DNA of 64,000 nt, from the NCBI GenBank assembly GCA_025602905.1, contig JAHLKI010000001.1, positions 744,001 to 808,000 on the forward strand. Direction: 5' to 3'. Below are positions 45,236 to 56,865 of this stretch, piece by piece. The DNA comes from Phlyctochytrium arcticum (taxonomy: Eukaryota; Chytridiomycota; Chytridiomycetes; Chytridiales; Chytridiaceae). Positions within the stretch are counted from its first letter, which is position 1, and each line of letters starts with the position of its first letter. The notes under the pieces are model-generated. The model was given only the letters and a program-made list of their open reading frames with translations. It was not told the DNA's origin and searched no databases. A program made the position numbers and the translations under genes.

Positions 45236-46483
45236 CTAAACACGAGCTGACTGAAGGTTATAGTGGGGTGAGGGAGGCTGGCATCGGAACCGTTTCAACT
45301 CGGGAAACTCGTCAAGAATGTCTCGATGGTGGTGGTACAATGGAAGGGTGGCGGTCGAAGATTGATAGGCGGGATGGTCAAAGGATTTTAAGGATCGGAC
45401 TGTGGATGTTGAGTCGGGAATGATGCTGGTGGTGGTGGTGACGGGGTCAAAGCAGGTGGATGCGCTGCTTGAGCACGTGTTGGAGGATGAGTTGCTAGAG
45501 ACGGAAGAGGCCGAGGATGGGCTGGCAGAGTTTGTGGTGGGGGATCCGGCAGCGGATTTCGCAGCAGCAGCATGAGCTGCGGCAGCCGCGGCCGTTGCGG
45601 GAGTGTGTTTGATGGGTGTTGTGTTGGGCTCTACAGTAACGGTGAACCGTCCCACTTTGTGGACCGCGATTGGAGTAGTCGCGGACGGGCTTTGAAGAGA
45701 GGGAGTTGAGACAAAAGAGGATGAGGCCAAAGGGGATAAGGTAGGTGCGTCACGGGCACAGGCTGCAGAGATTGGGCTCGGCGCAGATGACTCTGGAGCC
45801 GATTGTCGGCGTGCCAATCGACTCGGCGGTTGATAAAATAGGGGGCTCAGAATCGTCACTGGGGTAAGTGGAGAAGGGGGCACCGTCTGGTTGACAAATG
45901 ATCCGGTCGTGAGAAGCGTGGACGTAAGGCCTGTGGGGTCAAACTTGACAGCGGGGGTGTTGCTGCGGAAGGTCGTTTGATCCGCTTCCTGATCATCCGT
46001 GGTGACTTGAACAGCAATGTGGGCTGCCGATGCGAATTCGAGGGCAGTTAGGCGCTCTGTTCTCGGCGACTCTACCAACGTCTTCAGCGATGGGTGATTG
46101 AGATGGGTATGTACTACTAGAACAGGCTTGATCTTTGGTAGGGATTGTGATCGCTGATGCCCCAGTGGTGAAGATGCCAGGCCAGCCGGAACTTTTAGGG
46201 TGGCAAACCTTGTCGCATTGGAAGAAGAAGAAGAAGATGAGTTGCGTCGCAAGTTGGTGTTGGCTGCATTCTTTGCTCCCGCCATGTGCTTGGAAAGCCA
46301 TTGCCGGACATTGCATCGCAGCTGGCCGATTGATGATCGACGCCGACCTGATGCCGCGGTGAGGAGGGATGAGTCCCCAGTGTCGTAGCGATCTAGTCGC
46401 TGCCCCGCAGAAGCTGGTGAAGATGGAGTAGCCGACGAACAACGACGGCCGCCCGATGACAAAGCGGCAAACGACGTCGACAT
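45236..46483 (-). CDS. 415-aa low-complexity protein, unrecognised
   Basis: Single exon. Rich in Ser, Thr, Ala and Pro, with a poly-Ser run (about 81-88), a poly-Ala stretch (about 295-310) and Ser/Thr-Pro sites that would suit kinase regulation. The only ordered-looking motif is AVHKVGRFTVTVEP (about 275-288). RFTV fits the RFx(V/I) docking motif read by SPAK/OSR1-type kinases, but such short motifs occur by chance. No signal peptide or membrane segment. Long frames on the opposite strand are shadows caused by codon bias. Confidence 0.6.
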   Translation of the reverse strand: MSTSFAALSSGGRRCSSATPSSPASAGQRLDRYDTGDSSLLTAASGRRRSSIGQLRCNVRQWLSKHMAGAKNAANTNLRRNSSSSSSSNATRFATLKVPAGLASSPLGHQRSQSLPKIKPVLVVHTHLNHPSLKTLVESPRTERLTALEFASAAHIAVQVTTDDQEADQTTFRSNTPAVKFDPTGLTSTLLTTGSFVNQTVPPSPLTPVTILSPLFYQPPSRLARRQSAPESSAPSPISAACARDAPTLSPLASSSFVSTPSLQSPSATTPIAVHKVGRFTVTVEPNTTPIKHTPATAAAAAAHAAAAKSAAGSPTTNSASPSSASSVSSNSSSNTCSSSASTCFDPVTTTTSIIPDSTSTVRSLKSFDHPAYQSSTATLPLYHHHRDILDEFPELKRFRCQPPSPHYNLQSARV

Positions 46484-47700
46484 TGGTGGAAGCGCGACGG
46501 AAAGGAAGAGATGCGATGAAGGGCGGTATTCCCCGCCGGCAGAGTTGGTAGCAATAAGGTGGAAGTAGCAGTTAGCAGCCAGACTGCCTGCCTATATGAA
46601 TGTTCCGGCAATGCGAGGTCCAGATTATTAAGTTGCAACAAACTCTAAAAGCCTGCTTGAAAGGCGAGCCGGAACAGCAATGGAATATTTAACTGTTAGT
46701 GACGCGAGGGCGTAAAATTATTACTGGCGGCGTTGAAGGCGCGTCTGTCCGGTTCTCTGTATGAACCACTCCGGCGCTCGATGTCTTGGCTTTTTGCCGT
46801 GGGCGAGCCTTCCTCTTGGCGGAAGCAGAGCGCTCAAATCTCGTATATGCGGTCCCAAGCGTTTAGGCTAAGTATCGCCAAAAACTGGTATGATGGCACG
46901 CCGAAACTGGTATGAAATAATAACACTCCAAAGCCAAATAAAAAAGTCTACTGCGATGCTAATGTCGTGTTTTCTCTGTAGAATTCTGTAAATGATAAAT
47001 CGTCCCTGGGCGGCCTGGGATTAATGTGTAAAAGTCAAAGTCGCTTTGCCCGGCTGGTCAGGATGGCTTCTCTCGGAATAGTCAAGAGATGATACTTTGA
47101 GCGGCGGAAAAAGGTCGACACCTATCGCATCCACACAAGAATATATCGTCACTAGGACAAAAAGTGTTACAAATCGCCAGATTCCACATAATATTGTGGG
47201 GGATCCATGCTTTCACAGTTTTAACGCGCACCATAGAGTCCATTTTGGGGTTGGGAAAAAAACGCGCGAACGCGGCCTGGCTGGCCATGGTGAGAAATTC
47301 TGGGGTGTGCTGAAACAAAGGGGCCGGGTGTTACGCGACCAGAGCGGCCAAGTGTGCGCTCAATGGCGTCCATACAAGGAAAGAAACTTTCATGGTTTCA
47401 GTTGGGATCCCCTTTGGCATCATCCCGGCGCGCCCCAGAGTATCATAGAAGGATGTAGGGTGGGAACTTTTTGTTGCCATGACCCTGGCCCCCGCAACTC
47501 GGTGCCAGATATGAATGAACTGGCATGCGCGACAAGAGAAGGTGCCGTCCCAAATGTTCTTTTTGTGCTCGTTTTTGGCAGAAAGGAAAAGAAAAGAATG
47601 CCGTATCTTTGCTACACATCGGTATCTGGCTTTACCCCACCCAGCTGTGATTCTTGACACTCCAGCCAGGTGTTATATATGAGAACCTAAAAAGTTTATC
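46484..47700. other. Intergenic, no gene seen
   Basis: About 1.2 kb. The longest frame (47097-47657, +) has no domain, no good leader and an improbable composition, so I do not call it. Confidence 0.4.
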
Positions 47701-47727
47701 AAAAACATGTACAACTACAACCTCTAG

Positions 47728-48177
47728 CACAATTCTAAAACGGTTGGCGTCAAACAAGTTGGCGACGGCGTGCCAAGCATCAGCATTCTCTCTCGCCGTA
47801 ATTCTTTGGGCAACTCATTCACTTATACGACTACAGCTGCGCGCTTGCACCCTGCGCTGATCAAGCAACATTTACTTCTGTGTGCAGACTTCTATAGAGA
47901 GAGCGGCTTCAATCAGAACCCGGCCCTGCCAAAGCTTGATATACACTCCCCATTCGCGTCCCATGATGCACACATACCAAAATGGTACTGTATGAAATCA
48001 CTTCTGCTTGCATCCAATACGGGATACGGTCATTATCTTATGCCACCGAGGCCTGACTTGATCGGAGTTTGCCAACAATGTGATGAGGTAATCAGCGACG
48101 CGTCTTCAGAATCTGTCGCGTTAAACGCTCCGTCGATGCCCGTTGTACACGACGACACAGAAATGGCGGATGAATAA
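47728..48177 (+). CDS. Possible small gene, incomplete 5' end
   Basis: An open frame of about 150 codons preceded by CCTCTAG, which could be a splice acceptor. It encodes SRRNSLGNSFTYTT, ALIKQHLLLCADFYRESGFN, PKLDIHSPFASHDAHIPKWY and an acidic end (VHDDTEMADE). The first in-frame ATG is late (within WYCMKS), so an upstream exon is required. I do not recognise it. Confidence 0.35.
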   Translation, partial: HNSKTVGVKQVGDGVPSISILSRRNSLGNSFTYTTTAARLHPALIKQHLLLCADFYRESGFNQNPALPKLDIHSPFASHDAHIPKWYCMKSLLLASNTGYGHYLMPPRPDLIGVCQQCDEVISDASSESVALNAPSMPVVHDDTEMADE

Positions 48178-48340
48178 ATAGGTAGAGAGAATGACTAGTA
48201 GTTGCGTCCTTATTGGAGATGCGACGGAGGGTGCACCAGATCTTGTCCATGGAGTTGAGGTCACTGGAGTTTCTTGCCTTTGTATAAATAGGGGGGCAGA
48301 GTATTTACAATAGTTGCAGAGGGTTGTGAGCTTGTACAGG

Positions 48341-50056
48341 CTAGATCCGTTCAATCTCCAGGTTTTGCTCAAATGGCTCCCAATCGTCAAAATCATCGTC
48401 CGACAGTTTATCTACAGAATGACTGCCCCCTCCTCGTTCCACAAGGACGTAGGCTCCCGGACCCTCCCCACGAACCGGTACCTCAGCGTCCTTCTCGGGT
48501 CGTTCTAGAACCCCACCCGTGTACTTTCGGTCGTGCCAAAACAATAGTACGGCAATGGCTGAACCAAGAATCGAACAGGTTACAAAGAACAGCTCGGTCA
48601 GGACGTAGGATGGGTCCATCACAATCAGCTGCGCTACCACAATGGGAAAAACTGTTAGTGAGATGTTCAAAAACGATGTCGCCAGACCGCTAAATGGTGG
48701 AGTATCAGTGAAAACAATCCGGCTGTTTGAATGGTAGAGATGTTCCCGTTTACATACAAGGCAGTGGCGCTCCCTTCTTCCCCGACCACGATGGCAACAC
48801 AAGGCCAAAATGTCAGTAGCATGGCGTATGTCCCGCCAAGTAAGACTAGTGCCGGCACGGGGGATGTCCCCACATTGCTGACCATCCCCAGATAGAAGTG
48901 AATCGCGGCCATGAGAAGACCGCACGTGATGATGGTCTTGACGCGATGGCCGTAGATGTCAGAGTAGAGACCCATCAGAGGTGTAAGGATGGCAGACAGG
49001 GTATCCGGTATTGCTGTCAGCTGCGCGGCTATAAGAGAAGATGGGTGAATGCGAGAAACGTAAAATACTCAGAAGCAAAATCCACTACCTCTTTCCGGAT
49101 CCTTGGGATACCACTTCCTTTGAAGAAATCCCGCATGAATGGTATTGAATGGGATAACAGTTGCATACAATGCACATAGGATACAACACAGCATCCAAAA
49201 CGCCTTTGGGTAGGTTTTAATGACGGTAGTAGTCAGCTTGTCGGAACCGGATCTGAGATCAACTTGCGATACCAATGCCGCCTTCCGATCAATTCGAAGA
49301 AGACCGAGCCCACAGGCAAATGAGAGGAGGCAGGCAAAAAGTCCCATCCAAACTGCAAAAGGGACAGAGATACTATACGCGAGGTGAGGCGTGAGCAAGT
49401 CATTGAAGACAGTACCGAGCCGGGCAACGCTTAGATTGACGCCTATATGAAAGTTGGTGAGAAAGGGGGGTGCCGGGATTGACTGTCAGTAAGAACACGC
49501 ACCCAAAGCTAAAGCGAGCTCTTTGCCGCGAAACCATTTTGTTGTCATTCTGGTTTGCTGGTAATCAAAGAGTTCATTCATTATCTCTTCACAATGCTGT
49601 TTGGTCTACCTACCGCAACACTCAAACTCTCTGCACCAATGCCAAAAATCAACCTGCCGATCCAGACGCTCCATCCCACCTTCCACTGCACGGCCAAGGC
49701 CACACATCCCTGTCCCAGACACACAATCATTCCAAGTATCGAAATCATGCGGCCGGAACCGTATTTATCCACAAGATATCCTCCCCAGAAGGGAAGAATG
49801 GTGTTTGGTAGAGAGTACAGCGCATAGTAGGCATTCAAGTTATACTGGAGTTCGGCAGGTTCAAACCCAAAGTGGGACGCGAATCCCGTGGAGAGTGATG
49901 CTGGAATATCGTAGGCGTAATAATTCTTTGAAACATGCTGATATTAATGGGCTTTTCATTTGCATTTGTACGTATACCGAAGGGAAAGCTCACCCCAAAC
50001 ATCAAAACAGATCCCAAGGCCAATACAAGCCAACGTTGTGACGCCGTCGAAGCCAT
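48341..50056 (-). CDS. MFSD1-like major facilitator transporter
   Basis: Multi-exon minus-strand gene. Exon 1 (50056-49994) starts MASTASQRWLVLALG. Exon 2 (49925-49614) has NYYAYDIPASL, YALYSLPNTILPFWGGYLVDKYG and GRLIFGIGAESLSVA. Exon 3 (49557-49503) has KWFRGKELALAL. Later exons carry NLSVARLGTVFNDLL, several membrane helices and MGLYSDIYGHRVKT. About 12 hydrophobic helices are present. These blocks match the MFSD1 family, which in animals exports dipeptides from lysosomes; a vacuolar role is the natural inference. The cytosolic tail is acidic (SDDDFDDWEPFEQNLE). The GKEL block joins in frame only if exon 3 begins at 49557, which decides that splice site. Confidence 0.85.
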
Positions 50057-50238
50057 CGACACTACCTTCTTGCCATTTTTTTGTGGAAAGGTCTACAAGA
50101 TTGCCGTCTTCAACTTTTTGATCTTCTTACTGCTTCCTCGATCTACTGATCTGCCGTCTACGCGAGTGCCATGTCTCCACTAATTTTTCACGTCACTGGC
50201 TGTGCATGTGTCACCACTTTCACGTCGACAGATCGATC

Positions 50239-51127
50239 ATGCGACAAGCATATTGGCAACATGCCCGACAACTCCCGAAGACCATGCCGGCGAGGTCATG
50301 TAGTATCTCCATAAGACGAGCAATCACTTCCACAATTGCCGTCAAAATATCTGCCCCCATCCCTCCAAAACCAAGATCAAGCCAACGAGAGTACTTTTAC
50401 CACATTGATGTACATGGCCTGGTGAGTTGCCAATCAACTGTTTTTGTAGGTCCAACTACTACCAGATGTATCTCCAGTTGTTCTTGCATGAAACCAAACA
50501 CCGGATCTTCACCACTAGTACTTCCCGTTTGTTTACCCAACCTTGGACTGTTTATTCAATGATCTTTGCTATAGGTTTCAAGGATAAAAAGTTTCTGGAT
50601 TTCTTTTTCTCAAGGCTCCAGTATAATGACTTGAATGATACATACAAGGAGAATGGGTTTGGGTTTGTCAGTCCATGTGGGCCTGAGATGAATTATGTTG
50701 AGGTGGAGGACGGTAAGAAAATCTTACTCTCTTTCAATGAAATGTGTTTGATCTTGGCTTGGTGCTTTAGCACCCATTGTTTTCCATGATCTGACGGCGG
50801 ATGGTATGGCTGGTCATTTAAAATCTTGGAAATCATGTTTTTGATCATTTCTCAGATACAAAGTTGATGTACGCCGGAACCAAGAGCCATCCATTGGACC
50901 CTTCCTGTCTCTACATGTCTCTTTCTTCCGGCCGGCTGTACCATCCCCTTCCTGGCCACCTCGATCTGGCCCCCCTTTGGCAGCGCAACTCATCGGCACG
51001 CAAGGATATGCCGCAACTGGGATTGCTCAAATCCTCATTGGTGCTAGGCAGATTTTTTGGAGGACTTGATGTAGATAGGGAAGCGGTAACATGGGAGGGT
51101 CAAGAGTATAAATTGAACTTTATATAA
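50239..51127 (+). CDS. UPF0598 family protein (C8orf82-like)
   Basis: Five exons (50239-50421, 50478-50517, 50575-50712, 50771-50803, 50856-51127) join in frame to 221 aa. Family blocks in order: YFYHIDVHGL, TTSFKDKKFLDFFFSRLQYN, GFGFVSPCGPEMNYVE, APIVFHDL, LMYAGTK, SGRLYHPLP and GLLKSSLVL. The N-terminus is basic and Ser/Ala-containing (MRQAYWQHARQL), consistent with a mitochondrial presequence. The family has no established biochemical function. Exon 4 is only 33 nt and its phase is confirmed by the conserved VFHDL block. Confidence 0.88.
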
Positions 51128-51402
51128 TGCATGCCTTCCAAGCAAACGACTTCTTCATCAACAAACAACAATATCGAACTTCCTTCTGGGGGTTTGATTT
51201 TCATGTTCAAATGCTGCCCCGATTAACCTTTTGACGGGATATATACGTTAGAGACATGATAATCTTTTGGACTTGCTACCGCTGCTCTTTAGCATGCAAG
51301 GAAGAAAGTCTTGGTATGTAAAAAGTTGAAGCTGAAGGTCTCTACCGGCGGCTCAGCACAACATTTTGCGCAGCCGATCTGAGTTCCGAAATCGGTGACG
51401 TT

Positions 51403-53877
51403 ATGACTTTTGGGCAGACGAAATTTACTGCAGATCAATACCAAAATCCACAAATGCCAGCAGCCAAGAAACGTTCTCGAGAAAGTGATGAGAGCGAGAA
51501 CCAGGGCACAAAGTCGTCCAGGACAAACGGTACCTAGATCGCTTGATCACCTCACTGATCTAGTTTTAACATTCATGCAAGGTAAACAAAAGGAAAATGT
51601 GAATGAAGAAGTAGAGGACAATGGGCGGTTTGCGGGTGTATCAGCCCGACTCAGAAGTTCTTTTGTCTACAAAGGTAATATTATATTGAATCTTAGGTGG
51701 GCTGAGAATAGGTTGTTTACGATTTGCCATATGGAATAGCGGATGAAGCGCCATCACCAGGGGTAAAAACTGATGCGACGACAAATGCGAGCCAATCGAC
51801 TGCCACTATAGTGACTGCCAAGAAGCCTGTGGTGAAAAAACCGGCTGTGAAAGCAGTCTCGGCGGCGAAAGGAAAAGGGAAAGCTTCAAAAGCAGCTCCA
51901 TTAGTAGAGGAAGGCAGGGATGAAGGCGAGGATTACGATGATGATGAAGATGATGCCGAAGAGGGTGGCAGATCTAGGTCAAAGAAAGGAAAGGGAAAAG
52001 CTAAACTGGAAGATGATCCCTCCGTCATTTTCCCGGCTCCTTCACGGACTGATCCCTTCTACAATGAAGAACAACATCCGTATACCTTCCCATGGCACCG
52101 GTCACAGCCGCTCCGCCATCTATCCCCAGTTTCGAGACTCCTTCATCGCCTATCCACAGATGTACCGACCGCCCGAAGCCAGCTCCCCATACTGCCACTT
52201 CCCTTCTATCTCAACCGGCTCCGGAATCTTCGCGTATTCCGGACGGCAAACTATTTTGACCGTCGCGTGTCGGCTTTAGAGTGGCATCCACATCCCAACC
52301 ATCGGACGGTGCTGGCTATGGCATCAAAAACTGGAGATGTCGCGTGGTGGGACTTTGTACAGAACGGACGGCACGAGGGGTATGTACCCGACGTGCCGTC
52401 CGCTGGGGAAGACCTCATCAGCGATCGAGATCAGACTGCAATACCTTTTCTTTATGGACGTGGAGCGGGTGGCACGATTACGGCGGCAAGTATATCTATC
52501 TCTTGACCACTGGCATATTGACTAACATTTCAATTCAGATGAAATTTCACCCAACAGAACCCAACATGGTAAAGATTACCGGCTTTGACTCACGCGCTCG
52601 TACCTAACCGAGGGTTCCCTTTAGATCTACACAACCTCTGGCGACGGAACAGTGAAACTGCAAGACTTTGAGGGTCGGCGAGGCCAAGTGTTTCTTGACA
52701 CCATGGACAGGATGAAGTGGCACACGGCCCTTGATATATCCCGCGATTCCCAACTTTTGATGGTTGGAAGTAACACTGGGCACTGCGTCATGACAGATCT
52801 GGATGGCGTGCCAGTATGGCAAGGGCGACTGCATAAAGCCAAATGCCACGATGTTGAGTTTCATCCCGCCGGAGAGAGGGTGGTTGTCACGGCAGGGAAC
52901 GACCGGGTATGTAGTTTTTGCTTTTTGTTTTTAGTAACGGGACTACTTAATGCTTATTTGATTGTGTAGGTCGTTAAGATCTGGGATTTGCGAATGATGC
53001 GGGAGAGCCAACAGGAAGGGGATATGCAGGTGCCACTGCAGACTCTGGACCACGAAGGCGTTGTCAACTCCGGTATGTTTACCAGGTTTTGCATAGTTAT
53101 TCGCGGCGCAATGTAACTCATGTTTGTTCCACCTGCAGCAACTTTCTCACCTCTTGCACCATATTCCTTGCTCACAACATCCCAAGACAGTGTAAGTTGT
53201 AACCATGCCTGTTGTCATCAATCGTCTTACACCCCCCATCAGGTTTGCCGTCTTTACAGCGACCCACTAAACACGCCCCGCGTCACTGCCATCCTTCCCC
53301 ATCCCCATCGCCCCTTCCAGCACCTGACGGCCATCCGCGCGTCATGGTCCCCCGTCATGCCCGACTTGTTTGTCGTGGGCCGATACCCAGATACGGCATC
53401 GGATCGACGGACAATCGATATGTATCAGTATACACCGGGAATGGAGGGAGGTGGGGGTGTGCGATGTGTCACTCGCGTGGAGGATGTCCGGGTGAGCGGG
53501 ATACAAGTTGTAAGTTTTCTCACACGATTTCACAACGCGTTGATGTCCGACCCCCTCATCTAATTTTGTTACTAGCTCGCCAAGTTTGATTATACCGGCG
53601 AATACCTCGCAACTTGTTCAGGTAAGGCCGACAATGCGACCAACGATCTCTATTCGACTAAATCCATATACTAGGGTTTACGACCTACATGTGGAGTATA
53701 CCGGAAAACTCTGATTCGGATCACGAAGATGATGATGATGCAGGGGGAGGTGGCGGCGGTGGAGGGGCGGGCTCGACGCTGAAGCGAAAACCGTCAGGGA
53801 AAAAGGATAATTTTGGAAGAGGGAATGCGAAATCAAAGGGAAAGGGCGCGAAGGCATCGAAGAAAACTGTTTCTTAG
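51403..53877 (+). CDS. DDB2-like WD40 damaged-DNA-binding protein
   Basis: Ten exons (51403-51529, 51582-51674, 51740-52485, 52539-52568, 52625-52906, 52970-53072, 53139-53191, 53243-53509, 53576-53621, 53675-53877) join in frame to 649 aa. Blocks characteristic of DDB2: FDRRVSALEWHPHP, GAGGTITAMKFHPTEPNM, TVKLQDFEG, VVKIWDLR (DWD-type box), PHPHRPFQHLTAIRASW and VVGRYPD. The FQH triad is the hairpin that DDB2 inserts at UV lesions. Expected role: recognising UV photoproducts with DDB1-CUL4 in the nucleus to start nucleotide excision repair. The N-terminus adds about 200 residues of Lys/Glu/Asp-rich disorder, and the tail is Gly-rich then basic. The intron at 52486-52538 has a GC donor. Confidence 0.9.
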
Positions 53878-54213
53878 ATAACTGCACATCTACATATTTC
53901 AACCGATCTGGTTCATTAGTGTTTTTTAAACATATCCCAGATCGGATTAATGTCCCGAAAAGCTAATCATTTCAAGCTCAAAGTTTCCAGAGTCAGCAGG
54001 TCCTCGAGGTCGCTCATCACGTCAGCAGGGCACAATTTTTTCCGACGCCTGCAATCTTCAAAAAGTTCCCTCTTGCAACGAGATTTCTGCTATAAAGGAC
54101 AACCACATTCTGATCCCGAAGAACACTCATACGATATAAGCTCAAGCCCGAGCCCAGATTTTTTTTAACAACCCCTCAAATCTACTGGTACCACCCCGCG
54201 GCAATCAGTAAAG
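53878..54213 (+). promoter_or_regulatory. Promoter of the 195-aa gene
   Basis: TATAAAG at 54091-54097 lies about 120 bp before the ATG at 54214. No other feature seen in this stretch. Confidence 0.45.
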
Positions 54214-54801
54214 ATGCCTGACGTACTCGGCAACATGGAAATAACCTGCATTTCGGTCACCCTCCCCAAAGACGTGAACTTGACCAACAAGGAACTCTAC
54301 TCAAGACTCTCACTGGACGGGTCGGACTGGCGCAAGACGCTTGTTCGCAGTGTTCCCGAGTCATCAACCGGAAAACGTACCATCCAACTCGAAACCACTC
54401 CCATCGTGCTCCCTGTATCAAGCGAGCACCACCACGTGCACGTCGAGATATGGAGTTATAAACGGAGCGAGGATAAAGATGATATGGTGGCTAAAGGAAA
54501 ACATTCGCTCAAGGAGGCCCTAGCGTCAGATCGGAGTGTGGAATTTGATGTGGATTTGCATCATCATGTGGCCATCAAAAGTGGGACGGCCCATGTTCGG
54601 TTGCGGTTTCTCAAACAGATTCCGGGGCCGCCCATTGTTCCGACACCACATGGAGTGTACCAGGATGGGATTGTGGGGAGTCCACCGGATCGGCATGAGA
54701 AGGGGAATTTGGTGGATAAGTTGAAGGACATCGTTCGGCGAGGCAGTAAGGCACAGGGAATAGAGAAGGAGCGGTCGGATGGGGAATTGTCACCTCTTTA
54801 G
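54214..54801 (+). CDS. 195-aa small protein with a beta-rich (possibly C2-like) domain
   Basis: Single exon. The first 135 residues alternate beta-type strands (MEITCISVTLP, RTIQLETTPIVLPV, HHVHVEIWSY, VEFDVDLHHHVAI, GTAHVRLRFL) in a pattern like a C2 or similar beta-sandwich. The C-terminus is basic and helical (VDKLKDIVRRGSKAQG). No Asp cluster for calcium is obvious, no signal peptide, no membrane segment. The TATA box upstream suggests a regulated promoter. I do not recognise the family. Confidence 0.6.
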   Translation: MPDVLGNMEITCISVTLPKDVNLTNKELYSRLSLDGSDWRKTLVRSVPESSTGKRTIQLETTPIVLPVSSEHHHVHVEIWSYKRSEDKDDMVAKGKHSLKEALASDRSVEFDVDLHHHVAIKSGTAHVRLRFLKQIPGPPIVPTPHGVYQDGIVGSPPDRHEKGNLVDKLKDIVRRGSKAQGIEKERSDGELSPL

Positions 54802-55056
54802 TTTTTTTCTTTGTCTAGATTCAGTTCGTTATTGTACATAGGTCACCATACCATTTTGATATTTCCTTTCGGCCATTTCAAATACCAATTTCTACAAACT
54901 TTTGATTTTATTGACAGATGATGATAACAAACAGATGATGAGGGATAGGTATATACACACAGCGTCTTAGCCTACATAGGGGAGGTAAGTCATTAGGGAG
55001 GAACAAAATGTAAATGTAAACGGTCTCTTCCGCAGAGCACGATCGGGGTTGCGATT

Positions 55057-56444
55057 TTACAGACTGGGTGCTGAAACATGGTGATCAGCATGCTCTACTT
55101 GCTTCGCCTTGCCGGGAACATCGGGAGCAGCCACCTGAACAAAAGCTTTGGATTTGGCGAAGGTCTCGGTCAACACTTCATGGAAGCGATGCACGTCTTC
55201 TTGGGCAAGACCATGTCCAGATCCGTGGAATATTTCAATGGGACAATTAATGCTTCGTGCAATGTGGTGCGAGTTGTTTGGTCGAATGAGCTATGAGAAA
55301 GGATCGCGTCAGATGTTTGGTTTCAAAAAGTTAGCAGTGAAATACGAACATTATCCTCAGTTCCGGTCATGACAATGATGGGAATGTGTAAACGCCCAAT
55401 CTGCGCAAGGCGTTCGGGCGAGACTTTGTGTTGCTTGATTGCGGCCATTTGACCTTTACGACCCTTGTCGGTCTGTAAGCCCTTCTCAGCATACACCTTT
55501 CTCATAACCTGTTTGACTGTCAGTAAATACAATCGGCAACTTGGGGGGATGTCAACTCCTTACACTGAACATTCGTTCCTTGTTAGTAGCAAACTCAGGG
55601 TCATTGTCCGGTTTGGCATTCACCCATCGCTATGGAGAAAGCTTCTGTCAAATGCCATGTGTGTAGGATCCCCGATAGAAAAGCCAACTTACAGGAGCAA
55701 ATACTAAATCACAAAAGGTATCAATGTTTTCGTCAATGGATCGCTCCCGCGGGAACAAAATTTGCGGTCCGAGCTTCCAGATGGTTTTCAACTGTGCATA
55801 CCAAAGATGATCAGATAAGGATTCACAATGGACAGGCATGACATTGATACTTACGGGTGGAATAGTTCCTCCTGCATGCGTGGAGATCAGGGCAACTGCA
55901 GCAAAAGTGCCCGCGGGCGCCAAGAGTATCAATTCCTGTGAGATCATTCCGCCTGTATATAAACAGAAATGAGCGATACGCCAGCTGAAAGTCATCTGTC
56001 AACCAGATACTCACCCATAGAGACTCCGGCAAGAAACACATCCTTGCTCCACCCCAAATGCTGTAGTAGGCCGTACGCATCTTCGGCCATATTTCGGATT
56101 CTACAAACCGGCATTTGTTTATTCTGGTGATTTCTGGCAAGATAATGGTTGGCACTCACGAGTATCCTGGGTTGGGAACCGTCGAGTGACCAATGCCACG
56201 GTTATCAAAGATGCATATCTCGTACCCTCCACGGGCAAGGAGCTGCTCAACAGTGGTATCCCAGGATCTAAGAGTCGCGGAAAGACCTTCACATATTATT
56301 CTTTAGAGGCGAATTGCAGATTTTGAAAGCAAGACGGTCCATACCCATAATCAGTAAGACCTTGTTGGGCCCACTTCCATGAAGCTCGTAGCATATTTGG
56401 ACGGGTCCGCCGGACGCCTCCGCGGGTAAGGTACAGAAAGGCAT
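55057..56444 (-). CDS. Alpha/beta hydrolase
   Basis: A minus-strand gene with several short introns; the first exons (56444-56345, 56286-56160, then from about 56101) join in frame. Seen: an oxyanion-side segment NKVLLIMG, FDNRGIGHS, the nucleophile elbow GVSMGG split by an intron, an Asp-containing MTGTEDN strand and the catalytic His in HGSGHGLAQ. Together this is a complete Ser-Asp-His fold. No signal peptide, so probably cytosolic or organellar. It ends near VSAPSL at 55057. The substrate cannot be told from sequence. Confidence 0.85.
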
Positions 56445-56865
56445 GGTATAAACGAACTAAGTAATTGCTTGGCTTTGAGCCTCTGTATTTAGCAACCAAA
56501 AATTAGAAGGAATTCCAAAGTCCGGTAGAGGTTTCCTAGGTCAAAATGGAGTTGGAAACTTGGGAGCGGTGGGCAGCGAACGATTTATATGACAAAGTGC
56601 TCGGCTTCATGTTGAGCCGAGCGGCAACACCATGCGCTGCGCGCACCACGCGACTGACGGTCTCACGGTCTCACCGCACGGTCAACACGCGTTTGGCACG
56701 CCGAACCAGGTCTGAATTTTGGACAGGACGACCAAAGACATCAGGATTCAGATTGAAGCGACATGATATGATATTAACACGGCAAAACAAACGTTAAATA
56801 CAGAGATTAAAAAGTGCAATTTCCAAAAAATAATGTAAAAAGATGGCGTTTCCCTGCAGGTTTCT
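56445..56865. other. Intergenic, no gene seen
   Basis: About 420 bp between the start of the hydrolase gene and the stop of the CLC gene, both on the minus strand. No feature recognised. Confidence 0.4.

Noticed and set aside
47097..47657. 186-codon plus-strand frame
   Set aside because: No initiator context, no domain, and an opposing frame of similar quality; most likely chance.
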